Positions 47,193-56,856 are shown, numbered from the stretch's first letter. The stretch: DNA of 64,000 nt from Rhodanobacter sp. B04 (GCF_002001125.1 NZ_MUNV01000005.1:496001-560000); one strand, 5' to 3'. Notes: generated by a model from the letters alone, not told the origin. Numbers and translations: made by a program.

Positions 47193-48563
47193 TTAGTTCA
47201 CCTTGCGGCGCAGATAGTTCAACAGATCGATACGGGTGATCAGGCCGAGGAACTGCTCGCCATCCACCACGATCGCCACGTGCCCGCGCTCGAACACCGG
47301 CAGCAGCGACTCGATCGGCGAGCGCACGTCGAGCATCTGCAGGTTGGTGATCATCGCCGTGGCCACCGGATCACGGAAGCGCGTCTCATCGGCATGCACA
47401 TGCATCAGCACGTCCGACTCGTCGACGATGCCGACCAGTTTGTGCCCGTCCATCACCGGCAGCTGCGACACGTCATACAGCTTCATGCGGGTGTAGGCGG
47501 TGATCAGCAATTCATGCGGGCCGATCACCACGGTGTCGCGCTGGGCGAACGGGCGCAGCAACAGGTCACGCAGGTCGCCATGCCGCTCGCGCTCCAGGAA
47601 GCCGTTGTCGAGCATCCAGTAGTCGTTGTACATCTTGGACAGATACTTGTTGCCGGTGTCGCAGACCAGGGTCACCACCCGCTTGGCGGCGGTCTGCTCG
47701 CGGCAGTACTTCAACGCCGCGGCCAGCAGCGTGCCGGTGGACGAACCACCGAGCACACCCTCTTTCGCCAGCAGTTCGCGTGCGGTGAGGAAGCTCTCCC
47801 TGTCGGAAATCGCGTAGGCTTTTTTCACTCGTGTGAAGTCGCTGATCGGAGGCAGGAAATCCTCGCCTATCCCTTCGACCATCCAGCTGGCCGATTTGGT
47901 CGAAAGCGTGCCTTCGTTGATGTACTGGGTGAGGATCGAACCCACCGGGTCGGCCAGCACGAGTTCGGTCTGCGGCGAATGCTCGGCGAAATATTTGGAC
48001 AGCCCGCTCAAGGTGCCGGAGGAACCGCAGCCGACCACGACCGCGTCGACCCTGCCATCCATCTGTTCGAGGATTTCCGGGCCGGTGGTCTGGATGTGCG
48101 CGAGCGGATTGTCCGGGTTGCCGAACTGGTTGATGAAGTAGGCGCCGGGCGTTTCCCGCGCGATGCGCTCGGCCATGTCCTGGTAGTACTCCGGATGGCC
48201 CTTGGCCACGTCCGAGCGGGTCAGCACGACCTCGGCGCCCATTGCCTTGAGGTTGAAGATCTTCTCGCGGCTCATCTTGTCCGGCACCACCAGGATCAGG
48301 CGGTAGCCTTTCTGCTGCGCGACCAGCGCCAGACCCAGGCCGGTATTGCCGGCCGTGCCTTCGACCAGGGTATCGCCGGGCTTGATCCGGCCAGCCTTCT
48401 CGGCGCCCTCGATCATCGACAGGCCGATGCGGTCCTTGATCGAGCCACCGGGATTGGCGCTCTCGAGCTTGAGGTAGAGTTCGCACGGCCCGGCATCCAG
48501 GCGCTGCGCGCGCACCATCGGGGTACGTCCGATCAGTTCGAGGACACTCTGGTGGACCGTCAT
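47193..48563 (-). CDS. cbs: Cystathionine beta-synthase with CBS pair
   Basis: A 456-residue PLP fold-type II enzyme followed by two CBS domains. The PLP lysine is Lys43 in NPGGSIKDRIG. VEGTAGNTGLGLAL binds substrate, VGCGSSGTLSGL binds cofactor phosphate, and SSTGTLLAAALKY is also conserved. CBS repeats lie at ~335-395 and ~400-456 (VSQLPVMDGHKLVGIVDESD; VFERGHVAIVVDGEQFLGLIT). It condenses serine (or O-acetylserine) with homocysteine; a cysteine synthase activity is the alternative. ATG 48563 has GGAG five bases upstream. Together with the metB-type enzyme it completes reverse transsulfuration. Confidence 0.9.
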   Translation of the reverse strand: MTVHQSVLELIGRTPMVRAQRLDAGPCELYLKLESANPGGSIKDRIGLSMIEGAEKAGRIKPGDTLVEGTAGNTGLGLALVAQQKGYRLILVVPDKMSREKIFNLKAMGAEVVLTRSDVAKGHPEYYQDMAERIARETPGAYFINQFGNPDNPLAHIQTTGPEILEQMDGRVDAVVVGCGSSGTLSGLSKYFAEHSPQTELVLADPVGSILTQYINEGTLSTKSASWMVEGIGEDFLPPISDFTRVKKAYAISDRESFLTARELLAKEGVLGGSSTGTLLAAALKYCREQTAAKRVVTLVCDTGNKYLSKMYNDYWMLDNGFLERERHGDLRDLLLRPFAQRDTVVIGPHELLITAYTRMKLYDVSQLPVMDGHKLVGIVDESDVLMHVHADETRFRDPVATAMITNLQMLDVRSPIESLLPVFERGHVAIVVDGEQFLGLITRIDLLNYLRRKVN

Positions 48564-48729
48564 GGAGACTCCGTGGCTGGGAACGCCGGTCACGCGTCCG
48601 ACGCGCCGATCCGGCAGGATCGCCATGATAACCGAGCCGCCTTGCGGGCCGCCGGAAACGCGGCGGCCCCGGCACCCTTTCCGATATCGCAGGAAGGGCC
48701 CGAGGCCGCGCTCACGTCAAACCGCAGGT

Positions 48730-48957
48730 TCAGTGGATATGGTGCGCCCGATCCGCCCACATGCGTTCGAGTCGTGCCTTGGCGAGCAGCTTCTCCTTCT
48801 TCATGCCGGCCAGGGTGACATCATCAATCGGAAGTACGCCGATGTCGGCGTCGTGCACCTTGCTGTCGAGCTGCCGATGATGCTGGTAGAGCCGGCGGAA
48901 CTCGGCATCAGCTTTCATCAATGCCTCGACATCCTCACGCTGCTGGTTTTCAAACAT
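48730..48957 (-). CDS. DUF465 (YdcH-like) small protein
   Basis: A 75-residue, highly charged helical protein (FRRLYQHHRQLDSKVHDADI, KKEKLLAKARLERMW) that fits the DUF465/YdcH family in length and in its two-helix pattern. Function in the family is unknown. It is monocistronic, between cbs and a long intergenic gap. Confidence 0.8.
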   Translation of the reverse strand: MFENQQREDVEALMKADAEFRRLYQHHRQLDSKVHDADIGVLPIDDVTLAGMKKEKLLAKARLERMWADRAHHIH

Positions 48958-49209
48958 GATCCGACCTCCTCACGAGTGGGTGTGCGGCGCCCCGTAACCG
49001 GAGCATCCGCAGACGATTGAACGCACGCACGCAACCACGCCCCGCGACCGGATGCCGGTGCGCAGGAGGAGAAGTAAACGTGGAATGAGTGCATGGTTCA
49101 GGTCAGTGACCCATGCGGCAGGAATGCCCCATGGGACTTCGACCCTACTCCCCCGACCGGGGTGACGCAAGTCCGTCGGGCACACTTGGCCAGACATCTT
49201 GGCAAAGGT
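48958..49209. other. Intergenic stretch without a gene
   Basis: Together with the terminator to its right this is a 354-bp gap. Frames here are short and Arg/Cys-rich with no family resemblance. It should contain the promoter of the minus-strand DUF465 gene; no clear -35/-10 pair was identified. Confidence 0.4.
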
Positions 49210-49230
49210 AAAAAAGCTGTAAAAACAGCA
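49210..49230 (-). terminator. Terminator of the lipoprotein/coiled-coil gene pair
   Basis: GCTGT (49216-49220) pairs with ACAGC (49225-49229) around four bases. Read on the minus strand, six T follow at once. It lies about 80 bp past the stop of the 49312-49971 gene. Confidence 0.65.
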
Positions 49231-49311
49231 TTTTACATCGACCTAACCACACCGGAAGCCAGCCCTGCACTGGCCACCCGTGCAAGGGCGACCAGTGCGT
49301 CTGGCCCGATG

Positions 49312-49971
49312 TCAGGGCTGGCCTTCGGGCTTCTTCGGATGCTTCTTCGAGCCACTCGCTGGCGCATCGCTGGTGCTGCCATCCTGCATCTGGGAGCGCA
49401 TCGCCTTGGCCGCCTCGGCAGCCAGCGCAGCCTCACGGCGTGCGGCCTTGGCGACCTTGGCCTGCGCCGCCGCCAGCTTCTTCGCCTGGTCCGCTTCGGC
49501 ACGCGCCTGGTCGGCCGCCTGGGAATAAGCCTCGCCCTGCTCCTGCGCCCGCGCAGCCTCCTCCTGGGCCAGCTGGGACTGCAGGCGCTGACGCTCGAGT
49601 TCGCGGCGCGCGATCTCCGTCTCGCGCCGGCTGTTGTCGAGCATGATCTGGTCGTGCTCGCGGTCGAGCTGGGTCAACTTGACCTGGGCATCCTGCAGCT
49701 GGGCCGCCGTCTTGGCCAGGTCCACCCGCCGTTCCGCCAGATACAGCGCATGCGCCCGATCATGCCGGCCGGCCTGCGCCAGGCGGCCGATCGCATCGCG
49801 CGCACGTGCCTGCTCGGCCTGGGCATAACTGCCCAGGCTGGGGTCGTTGGCAAGCTGGTCGAGGCTGCTGGTCAGACGGGCGATGTCGATGTCGTCCTGC
49901 CGCGCCTGTGCCGCGCCGATCGTGGCCAACGCCAATGAAATGGCGATGAAAGTTGCTGTGAAGCGCTTCAT
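49312..49971 (-). CDS. Exported coiled-coil protein
   Basis: The 219-residue protein has a signal peptide ending at ALA/AQA (cleavage after Ala23). A long helical, Ala/Glu/Gln/Arg-rich coiled coil follows (~30-200: RRETEIARRELERQRLQSQL and similar), then a Lys/Pro-rich tail. It is most likely periplasmic. Its ATG overlaps the stop of the DUF4398-type lipoprotein gene (ATGA), so the two are probably partners; this pair type recurs in Proteobacteria next to OmpA-like envelope genes. No catalytic motif is seen and the role is unknown, probably envelope structure. Confidence 0.7.
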   Translation of the reverse strand: MKRFTATFIAISLALATIGAAQARQDDIDIARLTSSLDQLANDPSLGSYAQAEQARARDAIGRLAQAGRHDRAHALYLAERRVDLAKTAAQLQDAQVKLTQLDREHDQIMLDNSRRETEIARRELERQRLQSQLAQEEAARAQEQGEAYSQAADQARAEADQAKKLAAAQAKVAKAARREAALAAEAAKAMRSQMQDGSTSDAPASGSKKHPKKPEGQP

Positions 49972-50570
49972 GGCTGGCCTCCCTGGGTGCTGGAGCTCGA
50001 GGCTGGCTGCGGGGTGTTGTCGGGCACCGTCTGGAAACCGCTGCCGGGGGGCGGCGCGGACAGTACCGACGCAGCCGGCGCCGGCATGTCCTCGGTCGGT
50101 ACCGGCGTGGACGAGGAAGCGGTGGCCGGGGCCGCAGCCTGCTGTTCTGCGGCAGCGGCAGCGGCCTCCGCCTGCTGACCTTCGGCGCGCAGGCGGTCAT
50201 TTTCCTGGACCTTGCCCTGGATCTGCGCGCGTGCCGCTCCCAGCCGCGCCTTGGCGCGTGCAAGGTCGGCATCCGCCCGGGACTCCTCGGCCAGACTGGC
50301 CGCGTCGGCATATTTGCGCTCGGCCATGGCGGCCTGGGCCTGCTGGAACTTGTCCTGCGCAAAGCCCAGATCGACCGGCGCATAATCGGCCGCGCCTGCG
50401 TCGCGCGCCGCCTGCAGCTGCGTCTGCGCCAGGTTCATCGAGTCATCCGGGGGCGGCACCGTGGCGCAACCTGCCAGCGCCAGGGTCAGCGTCAGGGCTG
50501 CGGCAGCCGTACGAAGGCGACCAGGAAACCTGGTCGGCAGGAAAAAGATGTGCACCGTCACATTCCTCAT
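49968..50570 (-). CDS. DUF4398-type lipoprotein
   Basis: From ATG 50570 the protein is 200 residues with a lipoprotein signal whose lipobox is LALAGC (lipidated Cys35). The mature part matches the DUF4398 pattern: MNLAQTQLQAARDAGAADYAPVDLGFAQDKFQQAQAAM. It ends in an Ala/Pro/Ser-rich low-complexity stretch. The start is uncertain: AGGA eight bases before GTG 50555 suggests a shorter leader. It is divergent from pilU across about 70 bp and coupled to the exported coiled-coil gene downstream. It is an outer-membrane-anchored helical protein of unknown function. Confidence 0.75.
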   Translation of the reverse strand: MRNVTVHIFFLPTRFPGRLRTAAAALTLTLALAGCATVPPPDDSMNLAQTQLQAARDAGAADYAPVDLGFAQDKFQQAQAAMAERKYADAASLAEESRADADLARAKARLGAARAQIQGKVQENDRLRAEGQQAEAAAAAAEQQAAAPATASSSTPVPTEDMPAPAASVLSAPPPGSGFQTVPDNTPQPASSSSTQGGQP

Positions 50571-50642
50571 AGTGTGTCGCGACGTATTGTGGGCGGGCAT
50601 AATCCATCATTGCAACGCGCATTTCAGAAACAGGGGACTTTT

Positions 50643-51755
50643 GTGGATATCGGTTACTTCCTCAAGCTCATGGTAGACAAGGGCGCGTCGGACATGTTCC
50701 TGACCACGGGCGCCCCGGTGAACATCAAGGTCGAGGGCAAGCTGTACCCGCTGGGCAATACCGGCCTGCCCGGTGGCATGGTCAAGAAGATCGCCTACTC
50801 GCTGATGGATGAAGGCCAGGTGCCGCAGTTCGAGCGCACCCTCGAGCTCAACATGGCGCTGGCGGTGAAGGAAGCCGGCCGCTTCCGCATCAACGTGTTC
50901 AAGCAGCGTGGTGAAGTGGGCATGGTGATCCGCGCGATCAAGAGCGAGATCCCCAGCATCGATCAGCTGCAACTGCCCAGCATCTTCCGCGACCTGATCA
51001 TGGAACCGCGCGGACTGATCCTGGTGGTCGGTGCCACCGGCTCGGGCAAGTCCACCACGCTGGCGGCAATGATCGACCAGCGCAACACCCACTCGTCGGG
51101 CCACATCCTCACCATCGAGGACCCGATCGAATACCTGCATCGCCACAAGAAGTCGATCGTCAACCAGCGCGAGGTGGGGCTGGACACGCACAGCTACCAC
51201 GAGGCGCTGAAGAACGCGATGCGCGAGGCACCGGACGTGATCATGATCGGCGAGATCCGCGACACCGACACGATGGAGGCGGCGATCGCGTTCTCCGAGA
51301 CCGGTCACCTGTGCCTGGCCACGCTGCACTCGAACAACGCCGACCAGACGCTGGAGCGCATCCTCAACTTCTTCCCCGAATCGGCGCACAAGAACGTGCT
51401 GATGAACCTGGCGCTGAACCTGCGTGCGGTGATCAGCCAGCGCCTGGTGATCGGCAAGGACGGACGCCGCATTCCCGCCGCCGAAGTGCTGCTGAACACA
51501 CCGCTGATCCGCGACATGATCCGCCGTGGCCAGACCCACGAGATCAAGGAGGCGATGGATCGCAGCCTGCAGGAAGGCATGCAGACGTTCGACCAGTCGC
51601 TGTACCGGCTGTACAAGGACGGCCGCGTGGAGCTGGAAGAAGCGCTCAACAAATCCGACTCGCGTGACGGCCTTGCGCTCAAGATCCGGCTTGCCGAAGG
51701 CGGCACCGACAATCAGGAGCTGGCCGGCAACGATCCGTACGGCATGGGCTTCTAG
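50643..51755 (+). CDS. pilU: Type IV pilus retraction ATPase PilU
   Basis: PilU is the PilT-dependent retraction motor of type IV pili. The 370-residue protein has Walker A VVGATGSGKST (128-138), an Asp box VIMIGEIRDTDTMEAAI and the His box SETGHLCLATLHSNNADQT. The N-terminal KGASDMFLTTGAPVNIKVEG is PilU-like rather than PilT-like. GTG 50643 is chosen because AGGGGA precedes it; the frame upstream overlaps the divergent lipoprotein gene. pilT, which usually lies next to pilU, is not adjacent here. Confidence 0.92.
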   Translation: MDIGYFLKLMVDKGASDMFLTTGAPVNIKVEGKLYPLGNTGLPGGMVKKIAYSLMDEGQVPQFERTLELNMALAVKEAGRFRINVFKQRGEVGMVIRAIKSEIPSIDQLQLPSIFRDLIMEPRGLILVVGATGSGKSTTLAAMIDQRNTHSSGHILTIEDPIEYLHRHKKSIVNQREVGLDTHSYHEALKNAMREAPDVIMIGEIRDTDTMEAAIAFSETGHLCLATLHSNNADQTLERILNFFPESAHKNVLMNLALNLRAVISQRLVIGKDGRRIPAAEVLLNTPLIRDMIRRGQTHEIKEAMDRSLQEGMQTFDQSLYRLYKDGRVELEEALNKSDSRDGLALKIRLAEGGTDNQELAGNDPYGMGF

Positions 51756-51760
51756 AATCA

Positions 51761-51843
51761 AGGAGTGAGGGGAGAGGAGTGAGAGAAGGCATCGCCGTCT
51801 CGCCCCGCTCGCTCTCGCTTCTCACTCCTATCCTCTCACTCCT
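51761..51843. terminator. Long imperfect inverted repeat between pilU and maiA
   Basis: A purine-rich left arm (51761-51788, AGGAGTGAG repeated twice) pairs with a pyrimidine-rich right arm (51818-51843) over roughly 26 bp with a few mismatches and a ~29-nt loop. It lies between converging genes and reaches the maiA stop codon; it probably blocks read-through both ways. Confidence 0.6.
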
Positions 51844-52511
51844 CAGCTTTTTGGCGCATCCGGCTGCGCTTCCGGTGCGGCATGCTGGAACGCTTCCAGT
51901 TCATTGCACGCCTGGTAGATCCGTCGCAGCGTCGGGTAATCGTCCAGCGGCACTTTCCAGCGCAGCGCGTTGTAGTACTGCGGCACCAGGCAGGCATCGG
52001 CCATGCTTGGGGTTTCGCCATGGCAGTAGCGACCGGTCGCCGCACTGTCGACCAGCATCGCCTCCATTGCCTTGAAGCCGGTGGCGATCCAGTGCCGCGA
52101 CCATTCGGCACGCTGCTCTTCGTCGGCGCCGAATTGCGATTCGAGCCGGTTCAACACCCGCAGATTGCCCAGCGGATGGATGTCACAGGTTACGGTCATG
52201 GCCAGTGCGCGAACCTGCGCCCGCCCTCGCGCGTCGACGGGCAGCAGGGCCGTCTCCAGCTCGGGATGCATCTCATCGAGATATTCCATGATCGCGAGCG
52301 ACTGGGTGATCACCCGGTCGCCGTCAAGCAGGCACGGGATCAGCTGCTGCGGATTGAGCGCGCTGTAAGCCGCAGCATGCTGTTCGCCCCCATCACGCAG
52401 CAGATGCACCGGCTGCGTTTCGTAACTCAACCCTTTCAGATTAAGCGCAATGCGCACGCGGTAGGCGGCGCTGGAGCGCCAATAGCCGTAGAGCACCAAC
52501 CCGGTAGCCAT
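51843..52511 (-). CDS. maiA: Maleylacetoacetate isomerase (zeta-class GST)
   Basis: A 222-residue glutathione transferase-fold protein. The N-terminal YGYWRSSAAYRVRIALNLKGL contains the zeta-class SSAA catalytic motif; NPQQLIPCLLDGDRVITQSLAIMEYL completes the thioredoxin domain, and the C-terminal helical domain has CDIHPLGNLRVL. It isomerises maleylacetoacetate in tyrosine breakdown. No hmgA or fahA gene is adjacent. It is divergent from pgk. Confidence 0.9.
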   Translation of the reverse strand: MATGLVLYGYWRSSAAYRVRIALNLKGLSYETQPVHLLRDGGEQHAAAYSALNPQQLIPCLLDGDRVITQSLAIMEYLDEMHPELETALLPVDARGRAQVRALAMTVTCDIHPLGNLRVLNRLESQFGADEEQRAEWSRHWIATGFKAMEAMLVDSAATGRYCHGETPSMADACLVPQYYNALRWKVPLDDYPTLRRIYQACNELEAFQHAAPEAQPDAPKS

Positions 52512-52602
52512 GAGTCGTCCCCCTGCTCGAAAGTCGCAGTTTAACCACAGTCTGGCCCCGACAGATCACCGGCGGCAACGCATTCTTTCGCTCGGCCGCC
52601 GT

Positions 52603-52631
52603 TTGCATCGGCGCCTGAGCCACCGGACAAT
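52603..52631 (+). promoter_or_regulatory. Candidate sigma-70 promoter of pgk
   Basis: TTGCAT (52603-52608) and GACAAT (52626-52631) are spaced by 17 bases, each matching four of six consensus positions, about 54 bp upstream of the pgk start. Confidence 0.45.
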
Positions 52632-52684
52632 AGGCGGTTGCCGCAGGTTCGCGACCGTTTTCAACCCAACACTGGAGTTCTGCC

Positions 52685-53866
52685 GTGTCAGTCATCCGCA
52701 TGAGTGACCTCGATCTGCGCGACCAGCGCGTCCTGATCCGCGAGGATCTGAATGTGCCGATCGACGACCACGGCCAGATCACCTCGACCCAGCGCCTGGA
52801 CGCCGCCCTGCCGACGATCCGGGCCGCCCGCGATGCCGGCGCGAAGGTGCTGGTGTTGTCGCACCTGGGTCGGCCCAAGGAAGGCCAGTTCGACGCCGAG
52901 TCCTCGCTGGCGCCGGTGGCACGGTGGCTCGGCGACAGGCTCGGCACGCCGGTACGGCTGGTGACCGACTATCTCGATGGCGTCGACGTGGCCGCCGGCG
53001 AAGTGGTCATGCTGGAAAACTGCCGCATGAACGTCGGTGAGGGCAAGGACGACGAGGCACTGGCGAAGAAGTACGCCGCGCTGTGCGACATCTTCGTGAT
53101 GGATGCCTTCGGCACCGCGCATCGCGCGCAGGCGTCCACCCACGGCGTGATCCGGTTCGCCCCGGTCGCCGCCGCCGGCCCGCTGCTCTCGGCCGAGCTG
53201 GACGCGCTGGGCAAGGCGCTGGAACATCCGGCGCATCCGCTGCTGGCGATCGTCGCCGGCTCCAAGGTCTCGACCAAGCTCACCCTGCTGGACAACCTGA
53301 TCGGCAAGGTCGACCAGCTGATCGTCGGCGGCGGCATCGCCAACACGTTCATCGTCGCGATGGGCCACTCGGTCGGCAACTCGCTGTACGAACCGGATCT
53401 GATCGACGCCGCGAAGAAAGTGCTCGCCGACGCCAAGCGCCGGGGTGCCGAAGTGCCGATGCCGGTCGACGTGGTGGTGGCGCCGGCGTTTTCCGCGCAG
53501 GCGCCGGCCACGGTGAAGCCGGTCGACCAGGTGAAGGACGGCGAGATGATCCTCGACATCGGGCCGGAAACCGCCAAGCGCTACGCCGAACTGATCGCCA
53601 AGGCCGGCACGGTGGTATGGAACGGACCGGTCGGCGTGTTCGAGTTCGACGCCTTCGGCAAGGGCACCGAGACACTGGCACGCGCGATCGCCGCATCGCC
53701 GGCGTTCTCGATCGCCGGCGGCGGCGACACGCTGGCCGCGGTGGACAAGTACGGCATTGCGGACGATGTCTCGTACATCTCCACCGGCGGCGGCGCCTTC
53801 CTCGAATTCCTCGAAGGCAAGGAACTGCCGGCGGTCACCGCGCTCAAGGCGCGTGCGGCCAAGTAA
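52685..53866 (+). CDS. pgk: Phosphoglycerate kinase
   Basis: Pgk transfers phosphate between 1,3-bisphosphoglycerate and ADP in glycolysis. The 393-residue protein shows [75 protein letters not shown] and the nucleotide-site [17 protein letters not shown] 52685 is preceded by GGAG with good spacing; ATG 52700 is an alternative. Its stop codon shares one base with the next start (TAATG). Confidence 0.97.
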   Translation: MSVIRMSDLDLRDQRVLIREDLNVPIDDHGQITSTQRLDAALPTIRAARDAGAKVLVLSHLGRPKEGQFDAESSLAPVARWLGDRLGTPVRLVTDYLDGVDVAAGEVVMLENCRMNVGEGKDDEALAKKYAALCDIFVMDAFGTAHRAQASTHGVIRFAPVAAAGPLLSAELDALGKALEHPAHPLLAIVAGSKVSTKLTLLDNLIGKVDQLIVGGGIANTFIVAMGHSVGNSLYEPDLIDAAKKVLADAKRRGAEVPMPVDVVVAPAFSAQAPATVKPVDQVKDGEMILDIGPETAKRYAELIAKAGTVVWNGPVGVFEFDAFGKGTETLARAIAASPAFSIAGGGDTLAAVDKYGIADDVSYISTGGGAFLEFLEGKELPAVTALKARAAK

Positions 53867-54504
53867 TGCTCTGCCTGTTCGACCTCGACGGTACGCTGAT
53901 CGACTCCGAGCACGGCATCATCGCCTGCGTGAAACACGCGCTGGCGAAACTGGACGTGCCGGCGCCGTCGCAGCAGGAGTTGCGCGGATGGATCGGCCCA
54001 CCGCTGCGGCACAGCTTCGCGCCGCTGCTGGATCACGATCCGGTCCGGATCGAGGCCGCCGTGGAGCATTATCACGAGCGTTTCCACACGGATGGCTGGC
54101 GCGAACACGACATCTATCCCGGCATCGAGTCGCTGATCCAGCGACTGCTCGATGCCGGGCATCAGCTCGTCGTGGTCACCAGCAAGCCGCAACGACACGC
54201 TGCACCGATCATCGGGCACCTGCCGTTCGGCGACGCATTTCTGCGCCTGTATGGGCCAGATCCGGGCAGCGCGCACAGCGAAAAGGCTTCGATGATTGCC
54301 GCCGCGCTGGCGGACTTCGACGCCAAGCCCGAAAACACCGTGATGATCGGCGATCGCCGTTTCGATATCGAAGGCGCGGTGGCCAACCACGTGCGTGGCA
54401 TCGGCGTACTGTGGGGTTTTGGCGGCCGCGCCGAACTGGAGCTGGCCGGCGCCAGCGCGATTGCCGCCACGCCGGACGAACTGGCTGGCTTGCTGACAGC
54501 CTGA
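53866..54504 (+). CDS. HAD-family phosphatase (Gph-like)
   Basis: A 212-residue haloacid-dehalogenase hydrolase. The nucleophile motif LCLFDLDGTLIDSE is at the very N-terminus, motif II VVTSKP and motif III/IV ENTVMIGDRRFDIEGA are present, and a helical cap lies at ~15-80. It resembles phosphoglycolate phosphatases and could remove 2-phosphoglycolate or another glycolytic side product. It is coupled to pgk through TAATG and followed by a perfect palindromic terminator. Confidence 0.85.
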   Translation: MLCLFDLDGTLIDSEHGIIACVKHALAKLDVPAPSQQELRGWIGPPLRHSFAPLLDHDPVRIEAAVEHYHERFHTDGWREHDIYPGIESLIQRLLDAGHQLVVVTSKPQRHAAPIIGHLPFGDAFLRLYGPDPGSAHSEKASMIAAALADFDAKPENTVMIGDRRFDIEGAVANHVRGIGVLWGFGGRAELELAGASAIAATPDELAGLLTA

Positions 54505-54518
54505 CTGGTTTTTCAGCT

Positions 54519-54554
54519 CACCAAAAGGCCGCGGCATGCCGCGGCCTTTTGGTG
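54519..54554. terminator. 36-bp perfect palindrome, bidirectional terminator
   Basis: CACCAAAAGGCCGCGGCA is followed at once by its exact reverse complement, giving 18-bp arms with no spacer and a CCTTTT tail on both strands. It lies between the converging phosphatase and transketolase genes. Confidence 0.85.
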
Positions 54555-54570
54555 CCGGTCAGCGCTGGGC

Positions 54571-56580
54571 TCAGCGAATCACGCGCTTCACCGCATCCAC
54601 CACATGCGCCACCGTGAAACCGAAATGCTCGAACAACTGCGGCGCCGGCGCCGATGCACCGAACGTGGTCATGCCGACCACGTCGCCATCCAGGCCCACG
54701 TACTTGCACCAGAAGTCCGCGGTCGCCGCTTCCACCGCGACGCGGGCACGGCACCAGCCCGGCAGCACGCCTTCGCGGTATTCCAGCGGCTGCGCGTCGA
54801 ATACCTCGGTGCACGGCATCGACACCACGCGTACCGGCACGTTCTGCTGCGCCAGCGTGCGTGCCGCCTCCATCGCCAGCTCCACCTCCGAACCGGTGGC
54901 GATCAGGATCGCCTGGAATTTCGTATCCAGCGGATCGGACAACACATAGGCGCCGCGCGCGATGTCGGCGACCTGTTGCTCGTTGCGCTGCTGATGCTTG
55001 AGGTTCTGCCGCGAGAAGATCAGGCAGGCCGGCGCGCCCTTGCGCTCGATCGCCGCCTTCCACGACACCGCTGATTCCACCGCATCGCACGGACGCCAGA
55101 CCTGGTTGTTCGGGATGTAGCGCAGCGAGGCCATATGCTCGACCGGCTGATGGGTCGGGCCGTCTTCGCCCAGGCCGATCGAGTCGTGCGTATAGACGTG
55201 GATCGCATGTGCCGGGATCAGCGCGCTCATGCGCACCGCGTTGCGCGCATAGTCGGAGAACACCAGGAACGTGGCGTCGTACGGAATGAAGCCGCCGTGC
55301 AGCGCCACGCCATTGGCGATCGCACTCATGCCGAACTCGCGCACGCCGTAATAGATGTAGTTACCCTTGCCATCCGAGCTGTTGCCGGTGGTGGCATCGA
55401 GGCTGCCCTTCCACTTGGTGAGATTGGAACCGGCCAGGTCGGCCGAGCCGCCGATCAGTTCCGGCAGCAGCGGACCGAACGCATCCAGCGTCATCTGCGA
55501 GGCCTTGCGCGAGGCCACTTCCGGGCCTTCCGCCTGCAGCTTGGCGATATAGGCCTGCGACTTCGCGGCCCAGTCGGCCGGCAGCTCGCCAGCGAGACGA
55601 CGCGTGAACTCCGCCGCCAGTTCCGGATGCGCGGCGGCGTATTTGGCGAACGCGTCGTTCCAGCTCTGCTCGCGCCTGGCGCCGGCAGTTTTGGCATCCC
55701 AACCGGCGTAGATCTCGGCCGGGATCTCGAACGGGGCGTAATTCCAGCCCAGCTGCGCGCGCGCAGCGGCGATCTCGGCCTTGCCCAGCGCGGCGCCGTG
55801 GCTCTCTTCCTTGCCCTGCTTGTTCGGCGCACCGAAACCGATGATGGTCTTGGCGCAGATCAGGGTGGGCTTGTGATTCTGTGCGGTCGCGGCGGCAATC
55901 GCCTGCTTCACGGCGTCGGCGTCATGGCCGTCCACGCCGCGGATCACGTTCCAGCCATACGCCTCGAAGCGCGCCGGCGTGTCGTCGGTGAACCAGCCAT
56001 GCACTTCGCCGTCGATCGAGATGCCGTTGTCGTCGTAGATCGCGACCAGCTTGCCAAGCTGCCAGGTGCCTGCCAGCGAGGCGACTTCGTGCGAGATGCC
56101 TTCCATCAGGCAGCCGTCGCCGAGGAAGACATAGGTGTGGTGATCGACCACGGCATGGCCGGGGCGGTTGAAGTGTGCCGCCAGCACTTTTTCGGCCAGC
56201 GCGAAGCCGACCGCATTGGCCAGACCCTGGCCGAGCGGACCGGTGGTGGTTTCCACTCCCGGGGTTTCGCTGGCTTCCGGATGGCCGGCGGTCTTCGAGT
56301 GCAGCTGGCGGAAGCGCTTGAGCTGCTCGATCGGCAGGTCGAAGCCGGTCAGGTGCAGCAAGGCGTACTGCAGCATCGAGCCGTGGCCGTTGGAAAGCAC
56401 GAAGCGGTCACGGTTGAACCACTTCGGGTTGGCCGGGTTGAACTGCAGGAAGTCGTTCCACAGCACCTCGGCGATATCGGCCATGCCCATCGGCATGCCC
56501 GGATGGCCGGAATTGGCCGCCTCCACGGCGTCCATGGCAAGAGCGCGCACGGCGTTGGCGAGTTCGCGGCGGGTGGTCAT
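54571..56580 (-). CDS. tkt: Transketolase
   Basis: Transketolase moves two-carbon units in the pentose phosphate pathway using thiamine diphosphate. The 669-residue protein has [19 protein letters not shown] near the N-terminus, the ThDP motif [18 protein letters not shown] ending in YDDN, and the pyrimidine-domain blocks [15 protein letters not shown] and [20 protein letters not shown]. It is divergent from the first outer-membrane barrel gene. Confidence 0.97.
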   Translation of the reverse strand: MTTRRELANAVRALAMDAVEAANSGHPGMPMGMADIAEVLWNDFLQFNPANPKWFNRDRFVLSNGHGSMLQYALLHLTGFDLPIEQLKRFRQLHSKTAGHPEASETPGVETTTGPLGQGLANAVGFALAEKVLAAHFNRPGHAVVDHHTYVFLGDGCLMEGISHEVASLAGTWQLGKLVAIYDDNGISIDGEVHGWFTDDTPARFEAYGWNVIRGVDGHDADAVKQAIAAATAQNHKPTLICAKTIIGFGAPNKQGKEESHGAALGKAEIAAARAQLGWNYAPFEIPAEIYAGWDAKTAGARREQSWNDAFAKYAAAHPELAAEFTRRLAGELPADWAAKSQAYIAKLQAEGPEVASRKASQMTLDAFGPLLPELIGGSADLAGSNLTKWKGSLDATTGNSSDGKGNYIYYGVREFGMSAIANGVALHGGFIPYDATFLVFSDYARNAVRMSALIPAHAIHVYTHDSIGLGEDGPTHQPVEHMASLRYIPNNQVWRPCDAVESAVSWKAAIERKGAPACLIFSRQNLKHQQRNEQQVADIARGAYVLSDPLDTKFQAILIATGSEVELAMEAARTLAQQNVPVRVVSMPCTEVFDAQPLEYREGVLPGWCRARVAVEAATADFWCKYVGLDGDVVGMTTFGASAPAPQLFEHFGFTVAHVVDAVKRVIR

Positions 56581-56691
56581 CAGGCAATGCTCCGGGCAGG
56601 CGTCGGCGAAAAGCGGGCATTGTCGCCGATCAGTGGAAATCTGTCGCCCGCACTTCGCCTCATACGCATCGACTCACCATCCGCCAGCGGC

Positions 56692-56720
56692 TTGACATTA
56701 ACTCCCGCTTAATTCTGAAC
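56692..56720 (+). promoter_or_regulatory. Upstream element of the first barrel gene, shared with the second
   Basis: TTGACA (56692-56697), a perfect -35 hexamer, runs into TTAACTC-N4-TTAAT-N-CTG-N-AC (56698-56720). The same spaced motif occurs at 57522-57544, each about 159 bp before the start codon. No clear -10 hexamer is agreed between both copies, so whether this is promoter or operator is open. Confidence 0.55.
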
Positions 56721-56856
56721 CATTCGGTGTTGAAACCCTTCAGGCACGCCAACGTCTAATGACCCGGCGCTGCAGCCCCATGCAGCAGCCTAGCCGCGAC
56801 CACGCCTTTCCCCCGAGGCCCCGCGGTGCATATCCAGAACAAGAGGAATATCCCCC

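Noticed and set aside
48646-48669. GGGCCGCC/GGCGGCCC stem between cbs and the DUF465 gene
   Set aside because: The stem is good, but there is no T-tract on either strand and such GC-rich stems are common by chance here.
55135-56712. 525-residue plus-strand frame over transketolase
   Set aside because: The transketolase motifs on the minus strand are complete; the other frame has none.
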